The notes beneath the pieces were generated by a model. It worked only from the letters and a program-made list of their open reading frames with translations. It did no database searches and was not told the origin of the DNA. Source: Oryzias latipes (taxonomy: Eukaryota > Chordata > Actinopteri > Beloniformes > Adrianichthyidae). Taken from it: a stretch of 64,000 nucleotides of DNA. The stretch spans positions 10,564,129 through 10,628,128 of the forward strand of contig NC_019864.2 of the NCBI RefSeq assembly GCF_002234675.1, in the 5' to 3' direction. Shown piece after piece: positions 48,751 through 62,347 of this stretch. A program made the translations under genes and the position numbers. The number at the start of each line of letters is the position of its first letter. The first letter of the stretch is position 1.

Positions 48751-50230
48751 AGTCAAAGGAATAGGAGGCCAATTTGTGAAAAGCTGACTGCACCAATATG
48801 TCCCCCCAGTAGTTACGCCACAAACATCACCAGCCCACACCAGCAGCACACTAGTACTTCAGGAACATGAAGTACAACGGGTGCTTAAGTCAACCAACCC
48901 CAGAAAGGCAAAGGGACCCGACGGAGTACCAGGCAAAGTACTCAGTGCATGCGCCGACCAACTAGTGGAGGTCTTCGCCAGAATCTTCAACCAGTCCTTT
49001 CATTAGTACAGCATCCCAGCCTGCCTCAAAACCTCCACAATAATTCCTGGTCTCAAAAAGCCAGTAGCAGACAGTCTTAACGACTACAGGCCAGTTGCTC
49101 TCACGACTGTAGTCATGAAGTGTTTTGAAAGACTAATATCAAAACACATCAAAGCTAAGCTTCCACCCACCTTCGACCTGCTCCAGTTTGCCTACAAACC
49201 AAATCGCACAACAGTTGATCTTATATCCACCACTCTACACTCTGCCCTGAGCCACCTGGACCACCCAGGGAACTACGTAAGGCGGCTCTTTTTGGATTTC
49301 AGCTCAGCCTTCAACAACATCATCCCTGACATCCTGACTGAGAAAATGCTTCACCTGTGGTCGGGCTCATCTCAGAGGAAGATGAGACTTACTACAGGGA
49401 TGAAGTCAGCAGACTGGAAAAGTGGTTTTCAGGAAACAACCTCCACCTGTACACCACCAAGACCAAAGAAATAATCCTGGACTTCAGAAAGGGGAGACAG
49501 GGTCTACTCTATCCGCTACCTGGGTGTGCTGATCACTGAGGACCTCTCCTGGACTGCAAACACCACAGCAGCAGTAGGGAAGGCCCAGCAGTGCCTCCAC
49601 TTTCTGAGAATACTCAGGAGAAACAACCTGGAGAAGAAGCTGCTGGTGAGCTTCTACAGAGCCACCATAGAGAGCATCCTGACGTACTGCATCACAGCCT
49701 GGTATGCAGGATGCTCGGCCGCAGACAGGAAGGCGCTGCAGAGGGTGATCAACTCGGCCCAGAATATCACTGGCTCCCCCCTGCCCAGCCTAGAGGACAT
49801 CACCAGGTCTCACTACACAAGCAGAGCCAAACAAATCATCAAGGACTCCCACCATCCCAACCACCACCTGTTCCAACTGCTACACAAGGCTCGCACAAAC
49901 AGGCTCAAGGACAGTTTTTTCCCCAGAGCAGTCAACCCCCTAAACAAATGTGAACCATACAAGAATCTGGAACTCGTGCAATGTTGGAAGTCTTCAATGT
50001 GCAATAGTAACAGTTCCCATGTGCAATATAGTTTTAGATCCAGAAAATTATGTAGGTATGTACGTATGTAACTTTCCACAGTTACACAAATTCTTTATTG
50101 TTCTTTTATAAAAGTATATTTCTTATTTATATTGTTTGAACAGCTGGAGAGCACCGGAATTTTGTTGTCACAAGTTTCTTGTGTAACAATGATAACAAAG
50201 GCTTTCTGATTTTGATTCTCTGATTCTGAG
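48735..50230 (+). mobile_element. Non-LTR retrotransposon, internally deleted
   Basis: Encodes reverse-transcriptase blocks [40 protein letters not shown] and [16 protein letters not shown], then jumps at about 49355 to [20 protein letters not shown], losing the FADD catalytic box. The C-terminal part (49526-49950) has RKALQRVINSAQNITGSPLP and ends NSFFP-like. The tail TGATTTTGATTCTCTGATTC follows. Dead copy with frameshifts. Confidence 0.85.
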
Positions 50231-50790
50231 GTCACAAAATACCCCACATTTTATCAGATCAAATTGGTCATCAAACCATTTGTTTTATTTCTGAAAACAG
50301 GCACATTGAAAATGGGTGCAACCAGAACATCAGGGAGCACATGAGATAAAGACATAAGGTATACAAAAACTACAAATGTGCATTATCAAAAGAAATATTT
50401 TTAGTGCAATGATTTTTATGATACGAAAACTTGTCATCTATTGGAAGAGACTGTTCGTATTTCTAAAGGAAGGCTCAAGACCTTCCGGTTTAATGTGACG
50501 TAGAGAATGTTTATATTATATTTAAACAACTTTATCTCTTCTTTTTTTTCTTTAAATATCGTATTTATTGTTAATTTTGTGACTATTTTTACCATATCAA
50601 GGTCTTTTTATTCTTATTCATTTCAATCTGATTTGTAACATTCCTCTGTGCGCCTGCACACCAACAGATTCCCGTCTGCTGTTCTCCTATCTTTCTTTCA
50701 TTTTCTTTGGTAGTAACAATACTCTTTAACTCATATTTATTATTATTATTTCTAACTATTAATTACCAGTACTCTTATGATATTTTTATT
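50231..50790. other. No gene recognised
   Basis: Low-information AT-rich DNA. Confidence 0.4.
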
Positions 50791-50870
50791 TTATTTTATC
50801 TGTCATTGGTTTACAGCAGAGCCAACAATTTCCCTTTGGAATTATTAAAGTACATCCATTTATCTGTCTG
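50790..50870 (+). mobile_element. LINE tail remnant
   Basis: CAATTTCCCTTTGGAATTAT, then TAAAGTACATCCATTTATCTGTCTG, is the usual fish RTE/Rex-like tail ending in short TATC-like repeats. Confidence 0.5.
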
Positions 50871-52129
50871 AAGGCAGAACTTTGACAACTTGAATTCCAG
50901 GATAAGATGAATGCTTCCAAACATTGTGAACATGCTCAGAAATCTGACAAGTCAAGCTACCGATGAGTCTTCTTCACTGTCTCTCTGGTCTGGACTCCTC
51001 ATTCCCAATCTTCAGAACAAACTAAATCCAACCAAGTAGCAATCTGATAAAATGTAGAAGTTCTTTTTTATAGGTTGGATGCAGCAGTAAAGAGGCAGTC
51101 TTTGGCCCCAAGAGCAAAACAGTACAAGTGCACTCTTGACATGATATCAACTGTAGAAATATGCAAGGGACAGATGTGCAAGAAAAGAAATACACAGAAA
51201 GGCCAGAGTGAGTCCTCCCAATGGTATGCCCTGTCCTGTCATGGTATATATTTCTATTTTTCATACAAGCAAATATTCACGGACGCGGTCTAAAGATAAA
51301 CAATCTTATGTCAAATTAAAAAGATTTCTATTGGTGCGGGCGTCATGTCAACAAGCATTCAGTGTCGGTGTGTGGCTGCAGCTCAAGAATCTGCTTATGA
51401 ACAGGGAGGGAAACATCAGCAGAACAAATCAGTGGAAACAACTGGAACAAGCCTGAGTATTTATTTTGCGCTACGCTCCGATTTAGACTTGTGTTTTCTC
51501 TAGCCCAATCCAAATGTGTTCTGGGCAAAAAGGGACACTTAAATTGGATTCATGTGGTGTAACATGTTGTAAATGAGCCTTTTGGCGTGCTGGTTCAGAT
51601 TGACAGCACCGTCTTTATCGGCGCTTTGTTTTATTTTTGGCTGTTTACTCTGCTCCTCTGCTGTCAAGTGCTGCTTTCAGGGAGCAGGCTCAGATCTTCA
51701 AAGATCCAGGAGCTGTGAGCATCCGTCTCATGTTTTAAGTGCTTCTTTGACAAATATGAAAAGTGTTGAGGAAAGCGTGGGTAAGTTTTTCATCGGCCCT
51801 GCTCCTGTTCTTTGCAAAAAGCAGCAGAACCCTCTGATGACTGATCATATGAAACACTCAGCAGAGAAAAGTATCAGACCTTTTTAGGTTCCGATTTATG
51901 CTCATTTATTTGAACTCCATGAAGCCAAAGACCATCAGCATAATGGCGTTTGAACTATATGTTATGTGTGAACCTAATGCATTGTGGCTTTCTTTTTGCT
52001 GTAATGTCCCCTTTAGTAACTTTTAACTACAGAAAGTGCACTTTATTTTTGGTCACCTTTTGACATATCCCTTTCAGGTTTTGAATAAGCTGGACCCAAA
52101 AGCAGACAGGGATTAGGTTAGAAGATGTG
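50871..52129. other. No gene supported
   Basis: Two short frames (51075-51293 and 51573-51887) have no recognisable domain or conserved splice structure. Confidence 0.45.
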
Positions 52130-52239
52130 CAGTTTATTGAACGAAGTAATGTGGATAAAAAATATGATGAAGAGGCAACTGGCAGGTCCAGAGTTGGTGT
52201 TTGATGGTGTAAAGGGGATGAATCCAGAAGGATCTGACG

Positions 52240-52385
52240 AGGCTTGGCTTCAAGTGACTTGGCTTAATGTGGCTTGGTTCGGGTTGGCTTAAAGTGGTTA
52301 GAAGAAGCTTGGCTTAATTGGGCTTTAAGGAGCTTGACTTGGCTTACTGGTGCTTTGCTTGGTTTGGTTTGAGTTTTAGTTTGCT
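52240..52385. repeat. Degenerate GGCTT-rich tandem repeat
   Basis: CTTGGCTT and variants recur about a dozen times at irregular 12-25 bp spacing. Confidence 0.6.
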
Positions 52386-53066
52386 TCAACCAAAATAGAT
52401 TGTTGTATTCTTTTATAGAGAAGCAGACAAACCGACAATGGGTGGAGGGCGTGATGAACTCATAAAGGCCGTCTGATTAGAACAGGTGCACGAGGGAATC
52501 CCAGACATTTGACAATCTCTCCAGAGGTTGCCACAGTGAATCAGATTTAATCGATCCGCACAGAGAGTTTTTAAGTCAAATGCCCTCCGTATCACAGCCC
52601 CTGTATTTTATCCAGGCTAGGGTCCGATACAGGCAGACCAAGACTCGGGGACCCCCTGAGGTCTTTGAAGGTTAGTATGCCTATTTATGTTTGCATGTGT
52701 TGTGTTTTTACTTGTGCTATATTTTGACTTCTGTGGAGATAACTATTTCTAAACTTCAAAATCACATTTCAGGTAATTTGATTAAGTAAAATATAGGTAT
52801 TGTGTTATTTTGTAAATTTGTTCCTATACGTTTATTTTAAAGTTCGATATATAGGTTTTTTTTTCTGTTGTGTACGAAATAAACAGCTGTTTCTGCAAAG
52901 TATTTGTTTTTTTTGTGTTTGTTTCTTTTTGATGAAACATACTTTTTTCCCCAAATAGTTTATTATAACTCCATAACCAACAAGATTGCAGCAAACTCAT
53001 GATTTAAAACATGGACTTTAATACTAGTCTGTTTGAAAAAGTCTGTGAGTTTGTGTGTAGAGCACA

Positions 53067-54545
53067 CTAGCTGCGGTGACAGATCTCACAGCACTCCAAG
53101 CAAAACTCCAGACACTCGGTTGGCTCGCAGCATGACTCGAACAAAACCGAGTGGCAGTGAGTGTGGCAGTTGAACTCCTCCACCGGCGTGTCCTGGATGG
53201 CCGAGCAGCAGCGGGCGCAGGCGTGGCAGCAGGAGGAGCAGAGGCCCTGCAGGCAGGAGGAGCAGGCCTCCATCAGACCCAAAAGCAGCACCGAAAACTC
53301 ACACCACAAGCACGCCAGCAGCAGGTGAAAACAATAATCTGTGGAGGAAATGAGGGAATCAAATGAGAATGAATACATGTGAGATCGCACAATAGCTGTT
53401 GTGTCTTCTAAAAGTCTGTCAAATGCAGGGATTAACATTTCCATTAACCCCCGAATTAATCTCTTGGATGTTTGGTGGTGTCATCCAGCGCTTAAAAAAG
53501 AAACCATTTCTGAAGTGATCAAATGTGATTGTGTTTGTTTAATCAGAGCTTCCCTCTCTATTCCCGTGGGAAAATACAAAAGGCCACGCAGAGCTTTCAG
53601 TGATGAACATAAACAAGCAGGAAGTCGTCACATGATAATTGCCCCGTTAGCCAAATTAGGCACGGATAAACTTGCATGAATTAACCTCACGGTTGTGTTG
53701 GAGCGTCTCCGTCTCTACTGTTACAATGCTGCTGTGTGGGAGCTGATGCAAATCCAGCTGTTTCATCCTGTTTACTGACGAAAGCAAATGAAAAGAAGAC
53801 AGCAGAAGTCCCCAGAGGGAAGGCTCAATACTCTTCTCAAATTATATGCACCCCCCCTACATAACTATGCTAATGCATGAACAGATAAAAGAAGACTATT
53901 TGTGCCAGATGCTATAATGTTGATGCTTAACTTCATAGATATAACAACTCCTGATAAACAAGGAGTTGCAGAAGGACATTTGTTTAATCCAGTAAAATAC
54001 ATTAAAAAGATATCTGTTTAAGCTAAACAGCCTTGCACTTACTTTAGTGTTTAAAATACATTTTAACTATAATTAATAGTGCGCACAAACCAAGTTACAA
54101 AGACTGCATTTTATCATCTTAGAATGCAGCCAGAGGTGAAACATTTTCCCACGTTTTTATAAGACCTATAGATATTTGTAATGCTCTTCTTTCTGGCGTT
54201 AAGAAAAATCTTATCAATCAGCTGCAGCTTCGTCAAAACTCGGCTGCACGCCTGTGTTTATGACTGCATTGTCAAGTCTCGGTCAAAGTGTGTAAAAGTG
54301 ACATTTAGCATAACTCCTACCAGCAGGTGCAGCAGCACTTTCGTGGGATCCGGATTTGCCACTTTTGCTCCTTTTGCTGCCGTGCTTTGAGTTTTTCAGC
54401 TGATGAGCAGGCTGCAGTCTGTGATCTGGTACCAGGAGGCCACATTGTGGACATGTGATCTGTTGATCGTCCAGCAGGGGTTTTTGAAACGCTGCTGCTT
54501 CCTGTGTGGCCTCCTCTGGTGGAGCTGTGGCCAGCAGAGGCTGGG
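53067..54545 (-). CDS. MyoD-family-inhibitor (I-mfa domain) type protein, 3' exons
   Basis: Two minus-strand exons are clear: about 54545-54321 (start could be 54524) and 53338-53067, joined in phase 1 (donor GCTG|GTAGGA, acceptor CCACAG|ATTAT). The first gives CPQCGLLVPDHRLQPAHQ and the basic SKHGSKRSKSGKSGSH. The second gives DYCFHLLLACLWCEF and a tail with about 20 cysteines in 90 residues, ending CLEFCLECCEICHRS. The same order of basic Ser/Lys stretch, D-x-C-x-H-x-x-x-x-C-L-x-C-E-F and cysteine tail is the I-mfa domain of MDFI/MDFIC proteins, which bind transcription factors such as MyoD-family proteins. Which paralogue is unclear, and the N-terminal exon(s) are not secured. Confidence 0.78.
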
Positions 54546-55129
54546 CTGGAGTCACCAGACAGATGGGAAAAGGTTAGGTTGTGCAAAACTGATTTTATAA
54601 TTAATCTAATTATAACATTCTACATTTGTTTGTTTTATTTTACCTTAAAGGGACATTCTGGGTCATTTGTGAGTTAAAAAAAAACCTCAAAACGTTTTAA
54701 TGTCATCTTGTGCTGGCTCCAAGGCTTTAAACATAAGTTAATAACTGATCTATGGTAAAAAAACAACATTAATTTCAAATTTTATCTCTTATACTTGTAA
54801 AAACTATTCATACAATGAAAAAATTCTGAATGACGAGACACAAACAGCCGGGATGACTTGATCTTCAGAAGTGGATCCTGTAAACCATCTGACTTCATTT
54901 TGTGATTGAGAAAAGTTTCTGTCGCCTCATTATCATATTTTCTGCTGTGCTGACAGTCAAAATTACAGCACTGAAAGCCATGTAAAGTGTTACTTAGAGT
55001 TTTTCTATGCTGCTGTTAATTTTTGCATTAAAAGATGAAGTAGTACATGAAGATGAAGTATGAACATTTCTTTAGTCTCTACTTGAAAACTATTTGACAC
55101 CGGTGACAAAGTGAAATGAAACCATTAAG

Positions 55130-55600
55130 CAGCGTTCACACTGGCCTCAGTAACGCGTGTTTAAGTGCGTACGTGTGCGTTTTGGGCTTCTGTGTTCAAA
55201 ACTTTTACGTTCATGCGTAGCCACTACGCTTGAACTAGGAAGAAATTTGACCAATCCAGGACTCGGATTAGGTAGTGATATATGGATGGTGTCCTTTTTA
55301 ATTCACGGAAATGCCACCCCATTGAAAAACGATAATAGAGGAGAAATTAATAATTATGGTTTGTGCCCACTGGAATTATATGACACCAAGTCTTTCTTGT
55401 ATGGGAATAAAGATGTGAAAGAAAAAGCCTGAAGCAAGAATCAAGAGTTATGTACGCTTCGACACTTTGCTCCCAGCCCCCTCCAACTGTAGGTGTCAGA
55501 CATGCGCTAGTAAACAGTAGAAAATGAAGGAGAAGCCCCTCCCTGCTTGTCCAGTGGGAACACCATGGGTTAAACCAGGTTGAACGCGTGTCACATGTTG
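55130..55600. repeat. Interspersed repeat fragment
   Basis: GCGTTTTGGGCTTCTGTGTTCAAAAC is shared with both duplication arms at about 26655 and 34045 (reverse complement). Confidence 0.45.
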
Positions 55601-55974
55601 AATGTTTACTTTGCTTTATAATTATGTTTGGAAAACTCTCTTTTACTTCACCTAAAACTTGAATACATTTTGAATTATAATTCTTACAAACTTGTCTTTC
55701 TTAACACAAAAACTGGGAATTGAGACATAAGAAAAGTTAACTTAAGTTATGTTGTCAAGTATGACTTTCAGTTTTAAATTTAAACAAAATACTTTCGTTA
55801 GCAGTAACGTTCTGCTTGCACAAACTGGAAGCAAGGTAACAAAATGCTCAGGTTTATCTTATAACGTAGAATTCTTCCTAATCTTTTTTTTTTACGTTAA
55901 AGCCGATATGACATTAGTGCCCATTATCAGCATTGATAACCTGAGCCTATTCCCACGGCATTGTTTCCACTCAC

Positions 55975-56060
55975 TGCTGATGAGGGCGGTGGCGTCAGCG
56001 TTTCCTCTGCTAACAGGCTCCAACACTGAAAGGATTTCCTCCGCTGATTTGAAACCTTCA
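55975..56060 (-). CDS. Possible upstream exon of the I-mfa gene
   Basis: The minus strand is open through DELEGFKSAEEILSVLEPVS and RGNADATALIS, then a strong donor A|GTGAGT at 55975/55974 in phase 1, the phase needed by the exon ending at 54545. The acceptor or start is not fixed. Speculative. Confidence 0.3.
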
Positions 56061-56099
56061 AGTTCATCAACAGAAAAGCATGTTGGGTGAGATAACAGA

Positions 56100-57420
56100 G
56101 ATCAAAGATCGGTTTATAAAGTTCATCAGACTTATATTACATTATTATAACACTATCAACGCGTTCTGATGTAATGTGCATAGATAGGAAACAGGCTAAG
56201 CTTCAGGTAATCGTAAAATAAATGCCTCCAAGGTGTTTTTATGAAAAATCATGAAAACTGTCTTTCTCTGTTTAAGTGAGATGGAAATTGAAGCCAACGA
56301 AACAATTGTACTCTGGCTATAAAAGTAATTAATATTCACTTATCTGCAATGGGGACAATTTCCATTAAGTTACTGTTAAATACAGCAATTATAAATCAAT
56401 TACTATGTAAAATAGAACAAAAAAGAAGTCTGCTGTCCATTAACTTCTATTTAAAGAGCCATGAATCAATAAATCAAGTTGAAAATGTGCTTTTTCCAAA
56501 GCCCCATCAGCTGTATCTTATATCCTGTGACAAGACCAACATTTGACAAATCAATATAAGCAGAAATTCTCATCAATGAACAGAAACGCAGTTATGATCA
56601 GTTTGGTAACAATTCGAGCAATAAAACCCTGATTGTTTTGCTCCACACAAGCTTTTGGTGAACGATTGCTCAGATCTTCAGTACTTGCCGCCAGTCGAGT
56701 CGTTCTGTTTCTCCTTCTCTTCCACACCTAAAGGGTTCTCTGCTAACATGTCAGGTTCTCATGGCTGTTCCCCCCAAACACTGTCTTTGTCCTCTTGCTT
56801 TTCTCTGTGCTGAGTAGTCAGGAAACGTCCAACAACACCCAGCATGAGTCACAGCTCAGGCGACTCTGAGCTGTGCTCCACGTCTTTGTACCGTCTGCTG
56901 CCCTAAATATATTCTCCTGCCCTGTATGTCGGTGGCCACTTTGACCCTGTTGATAATACAGCAGAGCCATTGGTGTACTTTTAGCCTGCATTCTCATCGA
57001 TGCTTTTAATCACCTGACACAGAGGAGACACATGCCTCACAAAGGTGTGAGCTGATGTCTGGATGCATGCCCCCCAACTGAAACACACACACAATCCATT
57101 GTTCTACAATTAACCCTTTTCTCAGCTAAATGTAAAAATGGCAATATGTGCACAAATCCATTTCCATCCAAGAATATATGTCAGGGCTGATATTCTTATA
57201 TTTTTATTCAAAGAATTTGCTGCTAAAACCAAAGCACAAACCAATGTCATTTTGCTGTATTTTTTGCCTTTCATATGCTCTTCATGCAGCAGCATAATAA
57301 CAAGGCAGAATGAGTGTGTATGAGTATGATGCAGTCAGGAAAACGTATAGAATTAGAAAGATTTCGGGAGCAATGAACTAAATAATGTTAAAATCTGATT
57401 GCAAAGCCAACAGAAGATTA
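56100..57420. other. No gene recognised
   Basis: Short frames only. Confidence 0.45.
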
Positions 57421-58400
57421 CCGTCATTTATACCATGGTCCGGGTGAATTCTCAATTCTGATTGGCTGCTGGGTGTGCATTAAAAAGTGATATACCACAG
57501 TTATAACTGCACTCCGAAAAAGAAGTTCAAGTCACGTCTTAAATGTTCTGTATTACTGCAGTGGATTCTAACTTCATCATATGGACAAAAACAAGCGGTA
57601 AGAGGTGAACTTTCTCTCTGAACTGATGCTTTACTACTACATCGTGACAATCAGCATAAGTATTGCTTTCCTTTGCTGCTGCACTCGAGGTCCGTGCTAG
57701 CCAAGCAGGCTAAAGAGTGCGTGTCATGCCGATCCACGTAACTTTTCCAAACCAAAAAAATAACAAGAATAATGTACGAAAAACTGACTGACTGAATGTT
57801 TATTTCTTTTGTAAGTGGCCAGAGTATTAGCGGGTTAATGGCCTACAAAGTGAGCATTATCAGAAATTAACGTACTTCACGGAACCAACCATCCTCTGCT
57901 TCGAGTCAGACAGTCCAGGCTTCCACGGCGTGCGTTCATTTCTGATGATGCACACTTTGTCTGCGAATATCTCTTCAATTTATCTTGATAAAATGGAAAT
58001 AGCTCAAGCTTAAGCCGAATGTTTGATTTCCGGTGTCCAATCTGCAAGATCCAAACAGGAAGTACCCACTGGCCCCAAGAAGCCAAAACCCCATAGACTT
58101 CAATTGAGAATAAACAGCTATTACTGACAAATAGAATGATATGAATGGTTATATGCAGGATTATTTGTCGGTATAACCATTCTTGCTCGGCTACCCATTC
58201 TTTAACACGTTCTTCTATACATCTTTACATCCATCCATCCAATATGGCGACATCTTTATAATGAAAATATAGTGACTAAATAGACTTTATTTTGTTGGAG
58301 CCAGAAGTAAATCATTTTCTGTAGATGAATGGACTTTAGCTCAATCCAGTTCTCATTTACAGTCAATGAGTTTTAGCTACTCCTGCTAGAAGTGCTGGTG
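57421..58400. repeat. Interspersed repeats, two families
   Basis: 57421-57560 (CATTTATACCATGGTCC, TCTGATTGGCTGCTGGGTG) resembles a common fish MITE. 58040-58400 (GGAAGTACCCACTGGCCCCA, GGAGCCAGAAGTAAATC) matches the repeat at 12220-13470. Confidence 0.45.
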
Positions 58401-58539
58401 CAGTGAGTAAGATCATCTTATTTTTTTAATATTTGAATTTGAACATAAGGTAAAATCTATAAATCAAATGTCCTTTTCTTTTATTTCCCAAATATGCAGT
58501 TAATGATTGTAATGTTTTCTGCATATGTTTTCTCGGAGT

Positions 58540-59110
58540 AAAAGTCGCATTCTTTGTTTACATAGTTTGACCACGGGTGCAACTTACCCCCAGGTGAGAT
58601 TTACATGTGATTTAAAAAAAAAGCAACAACCACTAAAGGGGACTGTAGGTAGATTTCAGTATTTATACTGACAGCAACACAGAGGAAGAAGCTCTACTCA
58701 GTCTGACGCCGGCACTGGCGGAGTTATTCAAAAGCGAAACAGAGGATGAAGAATTGAACAGATTTAGTGATATAAAGCGATATAAAGAGTTTAGTTGACC
58801 TGTTAGCTTGTTCTTTATGCCACAGTTACCTGAATAATTGTTCATGTGTTGCACTGATTTACAAAATTCCTCCTGTTTCATGAAGTTAAAAAGTGTGTAA
58901 CTGTAGTGAAGCTGGCATACATTTAGTCTATTATTGTTATCTATTCCGTTATTATTATGACTCGTCTTTCAATAGAAAATGTCTGTTCTTGTTCTCATAT
59001 TGTGTTAAAAAAATGTATCACCTTAATTTAACAGTATTAACAATATTACCTTTGTTCTTTGTTGTGAATTTTGTGGCTGCGACTTGTACTCCAGAGTGAC
59101 TTATAGCCCA
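58540..59110. repeat. DNA-transposon-like repeat remnant
   Basis: AAAGTCGCATTCTTTG at the left and GCGACTTGTACTCCAGAG near the right are loosely inverted. The centre resembles a degraded frame on the minus strand. Class uncertain. Confidence 0.35.
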
Positions 59111-60200
59111 TATAAAACGGTCGTAATCTTTGTTTCAAACCTCAGCTCAGCTTCTAAAGCTAACATTTGTCTGGTTTGAAGCTGCCTGCAGGACCATCAT
59201 GTATTTTGTTGAATCGGTGCAGTTTTTGTAAAAGCACAACATTAGTCAGAATATCAATGTTAACAAAACAATAACTAAATCTTGGAAAATCTGCATTCTA
59301 AGACAAGAGAAAACCAGAAAGGATCATTTCTAGTGTTTGATTAGCAGAGGACAGGCTCCCTGCCCTCTACCATTCTGAAGAAGAAGAAATAAAAACAATG
59401 GTTTTATAATGCTTTATAGATGTGAGTGTGTGAACTAAGGGGCTGTTGACTAACTGCTGTCAGAAACGCCGCTCTGAAAAACAGCGTAGACTTGTCTGCC
59501 TCACAGTGGGCATGTGGCACATCAAAGCAACCCATGGCGTTCAGTCAGGGAGCCGCCACACTGAGAGACAGTCAGGGAAAAATGTCTTCTAATATCCTGA
59601 CAGCGAATCAAAGACGGAACTGAGAGGCAGAGGCAAACAAAAAGCAAACATGATATCAACAAAGACAAGCGCTGACATTAGTCAAAACAGGAAGATGAAA
59701 AATCTTTTGTTCTGTGTTTGGCTGTGAAGATAAGAAATGCAGCAGTAGACGTGACGTTGTCATAAGGTTTGGACTGCTTGTTCATTAATTTTGTTATGGC
59801 TGTAATATTTTAAAAGCTGAGTTGCAACTAATATTTCCTCTTGATTGGAAAGATTTTTTTTTTTTTTTATATCATTACCTTCTAACAAAACATCGAAAAG
59901 CTTGAAAACCAGAGCAACCAAAAGTCTTGGATAAAGATGTATATGTTTTTATTCCATTCAATGCTAAACTTTTATCAATTTTAATTTGACCTTATACAGA
60001 TTTGTATTCCCTCATCTATATTGCCATTCGGCTTAGTGACATGCATTTTTTCATCAGTGTTTCTTGTTGATGTCTTTATGTTTCTGTTTTGGAAAGATTT
60101 GTCTCCAATTCCATGAAGGACTCTAAAACTGTATTACCAAACATTTTATTTGAATCTTTTAACCTTGTCTTGATGATCAGCAAAAAAACTGGCACCAATA
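59111..60200. other. No gene recognised
   Basis: Nothing supported. Confidence 0.45.
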
Positions 60201-60207
60201 ACTTGGC

Positions 60208-60352
60208 ACAGGGGTCAAACTTCGGGCTTCAAGAACCATTGAAGCTTCTTATTGGCTAAACACACCTGATCCAGGTAATCACAGCAGAAGAGGCAGGATT
60301 TCCCCAAACCCAACAGGATGGTGGCCCTCAAGGCCTGGAGTCTGAGACCTCT
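60208..60352. mobile_element. Short hAT (Charlie-like) MITE
   Basis: Left CAGGGGTCAAACTTCGGGC and right GGCCTGGAGTCTGAGACCTCTG are degraded versions of the CAGGGGTGTCAAACTC-type ends seen at 479-918. Confidence 0.55.
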
Positions 60353-60429
60353 GGTTAAGAGGGTCTTAAATTATCACAAATATTCCGCAAGATCAGAATC
60401 AAAAATCTAAACCTGGAAATTAAATTAAC

Positions 60430-60735
60430 TGAGTGAGTTTAGGGCTGAACAACGGCAAAGTGGTTCATTACAGGGAGGAGGTCCTGGTTCAAATCCCAGC
60501 TGGGACCTTTCTGTGTGGAGTTTGGATGTTCTACTGATAGAATATGGGTTTACTCCAGGAAATCTGGCTTCCTTCCACAGTTCGAAAATGTCCTTCATAA
60601 GTTAATTGGTTATTGCCCATAGGTGTGCATGGGTTTTGTGGCCCTGTAACAGACTGGCGACCTGTCTAGGGTGTACCCCACCTTGCCCAACAGTAGCCCC
60701 AAAGGGATTCAGCCAGTTAAGACAATGGTTGGATG
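60430..60735 (+). mobile_element. tRNA-derived SINE
   Basis: B-box GGTTCAAATCCCAGC is followed by CTGTGTGGAGTTTGGATGTT, GGCTTCCTTCCACAG and GACTGGCGACCTGTCTAGGG. These are standard parts of a widespread fish SINE-like repeat. Confidence 0.75.
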
Positions 60736-62340
60736 AGTTTAAATATGCATAAAATAGGATCAATAGTCTCTTGTCAGAATGGAGGCTGTGTTTGGAGTTT
60801 GTGTCTGGGCTGAGGAGCCTCAGGAGTTGTTCTGCCTGCACATTTATAGGTTCCAAGAGGCAGGACAGCAGCTGCACCAAACCAGTCTGTGTGAAGATCA
60901 TCTTTACACAGACTGGTTTTGTGATTTTCTAAGGGTGCATGTTTAATATCTTTGTGATCGTTAGATCTTACCTCATATGAATTTATAAAGCTTTTAGCCT
61001 CCTTCATGTTATGAATGATTGTGTTTTTGTAAACTAATTGAGTGGTTACAAACTAAAATATGAGCAAGAACTGGAGACTTTTATGCAGCCGACCATCGAG
61101 GTCTGACAGTTTTTCCACTCTAAACAGAAATAATGTGAATATAAAAAAAGTATTTCTATTAGCAGTATTCCAGTTTATATTGCACACTTTGAAATACTTT
61201 GAAAAAACACAAATATTTAGATTATTATGCAACATCACCGACAAAACCTGCTTTTCCAATGTATCTCAAATTTAGTATTTCTCATGCTCTGCACACATCA
61301 ACTGTGTACTTTTCAGATTCCTAAAAATTTGCAACCATTACACATTTTTGTTTCTCTGGTTTATCCATTGTTGCATGACTAAAATCTGCTTTTAGTAAAA
61401 TATTTACTTTTATAAGGAGCAGCCCCTATTCTCCGTCTATGCAAAGAATGAAATGGGGAAGAAAAAAGGAAGTTTGAAACAGAAAGAGAAGACGTATTTC
61501 TACAGGTTTTCATATTCTTTATTCACCTGCACAGAGAAACACCAGTGTCTGCTCCTAACGGCAGCAGCCTTATTATTAAAGTGAAAACACATGGATGCAT
61601 GCACAACAACTATAAATAGTTGGTTATTAACTACTTCTTTAAAACAGAATATTTTTGATTTTTAAAAGAAAAAGGGTACAAAGAACACAGAAATGCACTT
61701 TGAATATGTCAAAAGACCAGTTTCTTTCAGCAGACCTCATCCTGATGACACACCATCAGTCAAATGTATATTTTATTTTGCCCCTTATGTGTACAGAAAA
61801 ATGAAGGGAGCTACAATTTTCTGGAAAACTTAAAAGACCTTTGTTTGACATGCAAATGTTTAATCTGGTTCTGTTTTCATGTCGTGTTTTTATTTTATTT
61901 TATTTATTTATTTTTTATTTATTTTCTCAAATATGCTTACATAATTTCAAATATACACGGCATAAATACCACCAGAGACTAAAATCTGATGTTTACTGTT
62001 GGTTTACACTTTTATTTTGAAGTTTGAATGATGTCTATTACAAAAAAAACATAAGAAAAAACAGACATTTATACAACACTAGCAGTTTTCCACAAAGTAT
62101 TGAAATGTTTAGATTTATTCTTTTACTGATGTCATTATTTCTAATTTACATGACACTGCATCTATGTAACATTTCCTTCCTGTTCTTTTAAACTTCTCCA
62201 GACGTTTTCGCTGCTTTTAATGACTACATTTTTGAATCTTGGAATATTATATCAATTCAGAAAACCTTCACAGTTACATATATTTGACTGAAAAATCCTT
62301 TGTTTCCTTGGATTTTCAGAACATTGGCTGAGAGGGATCA
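60736..62340. other. No gene recognised
   Basis: Downstream flank of the small minus-strand gene; short frames only. Confidence 0.45.
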
Positions 62341-62347
62341 TTCAAGG

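Noticed and set aside
51573-51887. 104-residue frame with a hydrophobic start
   Set aside because: No domain, no splice or homology support, and not obviously conserved.
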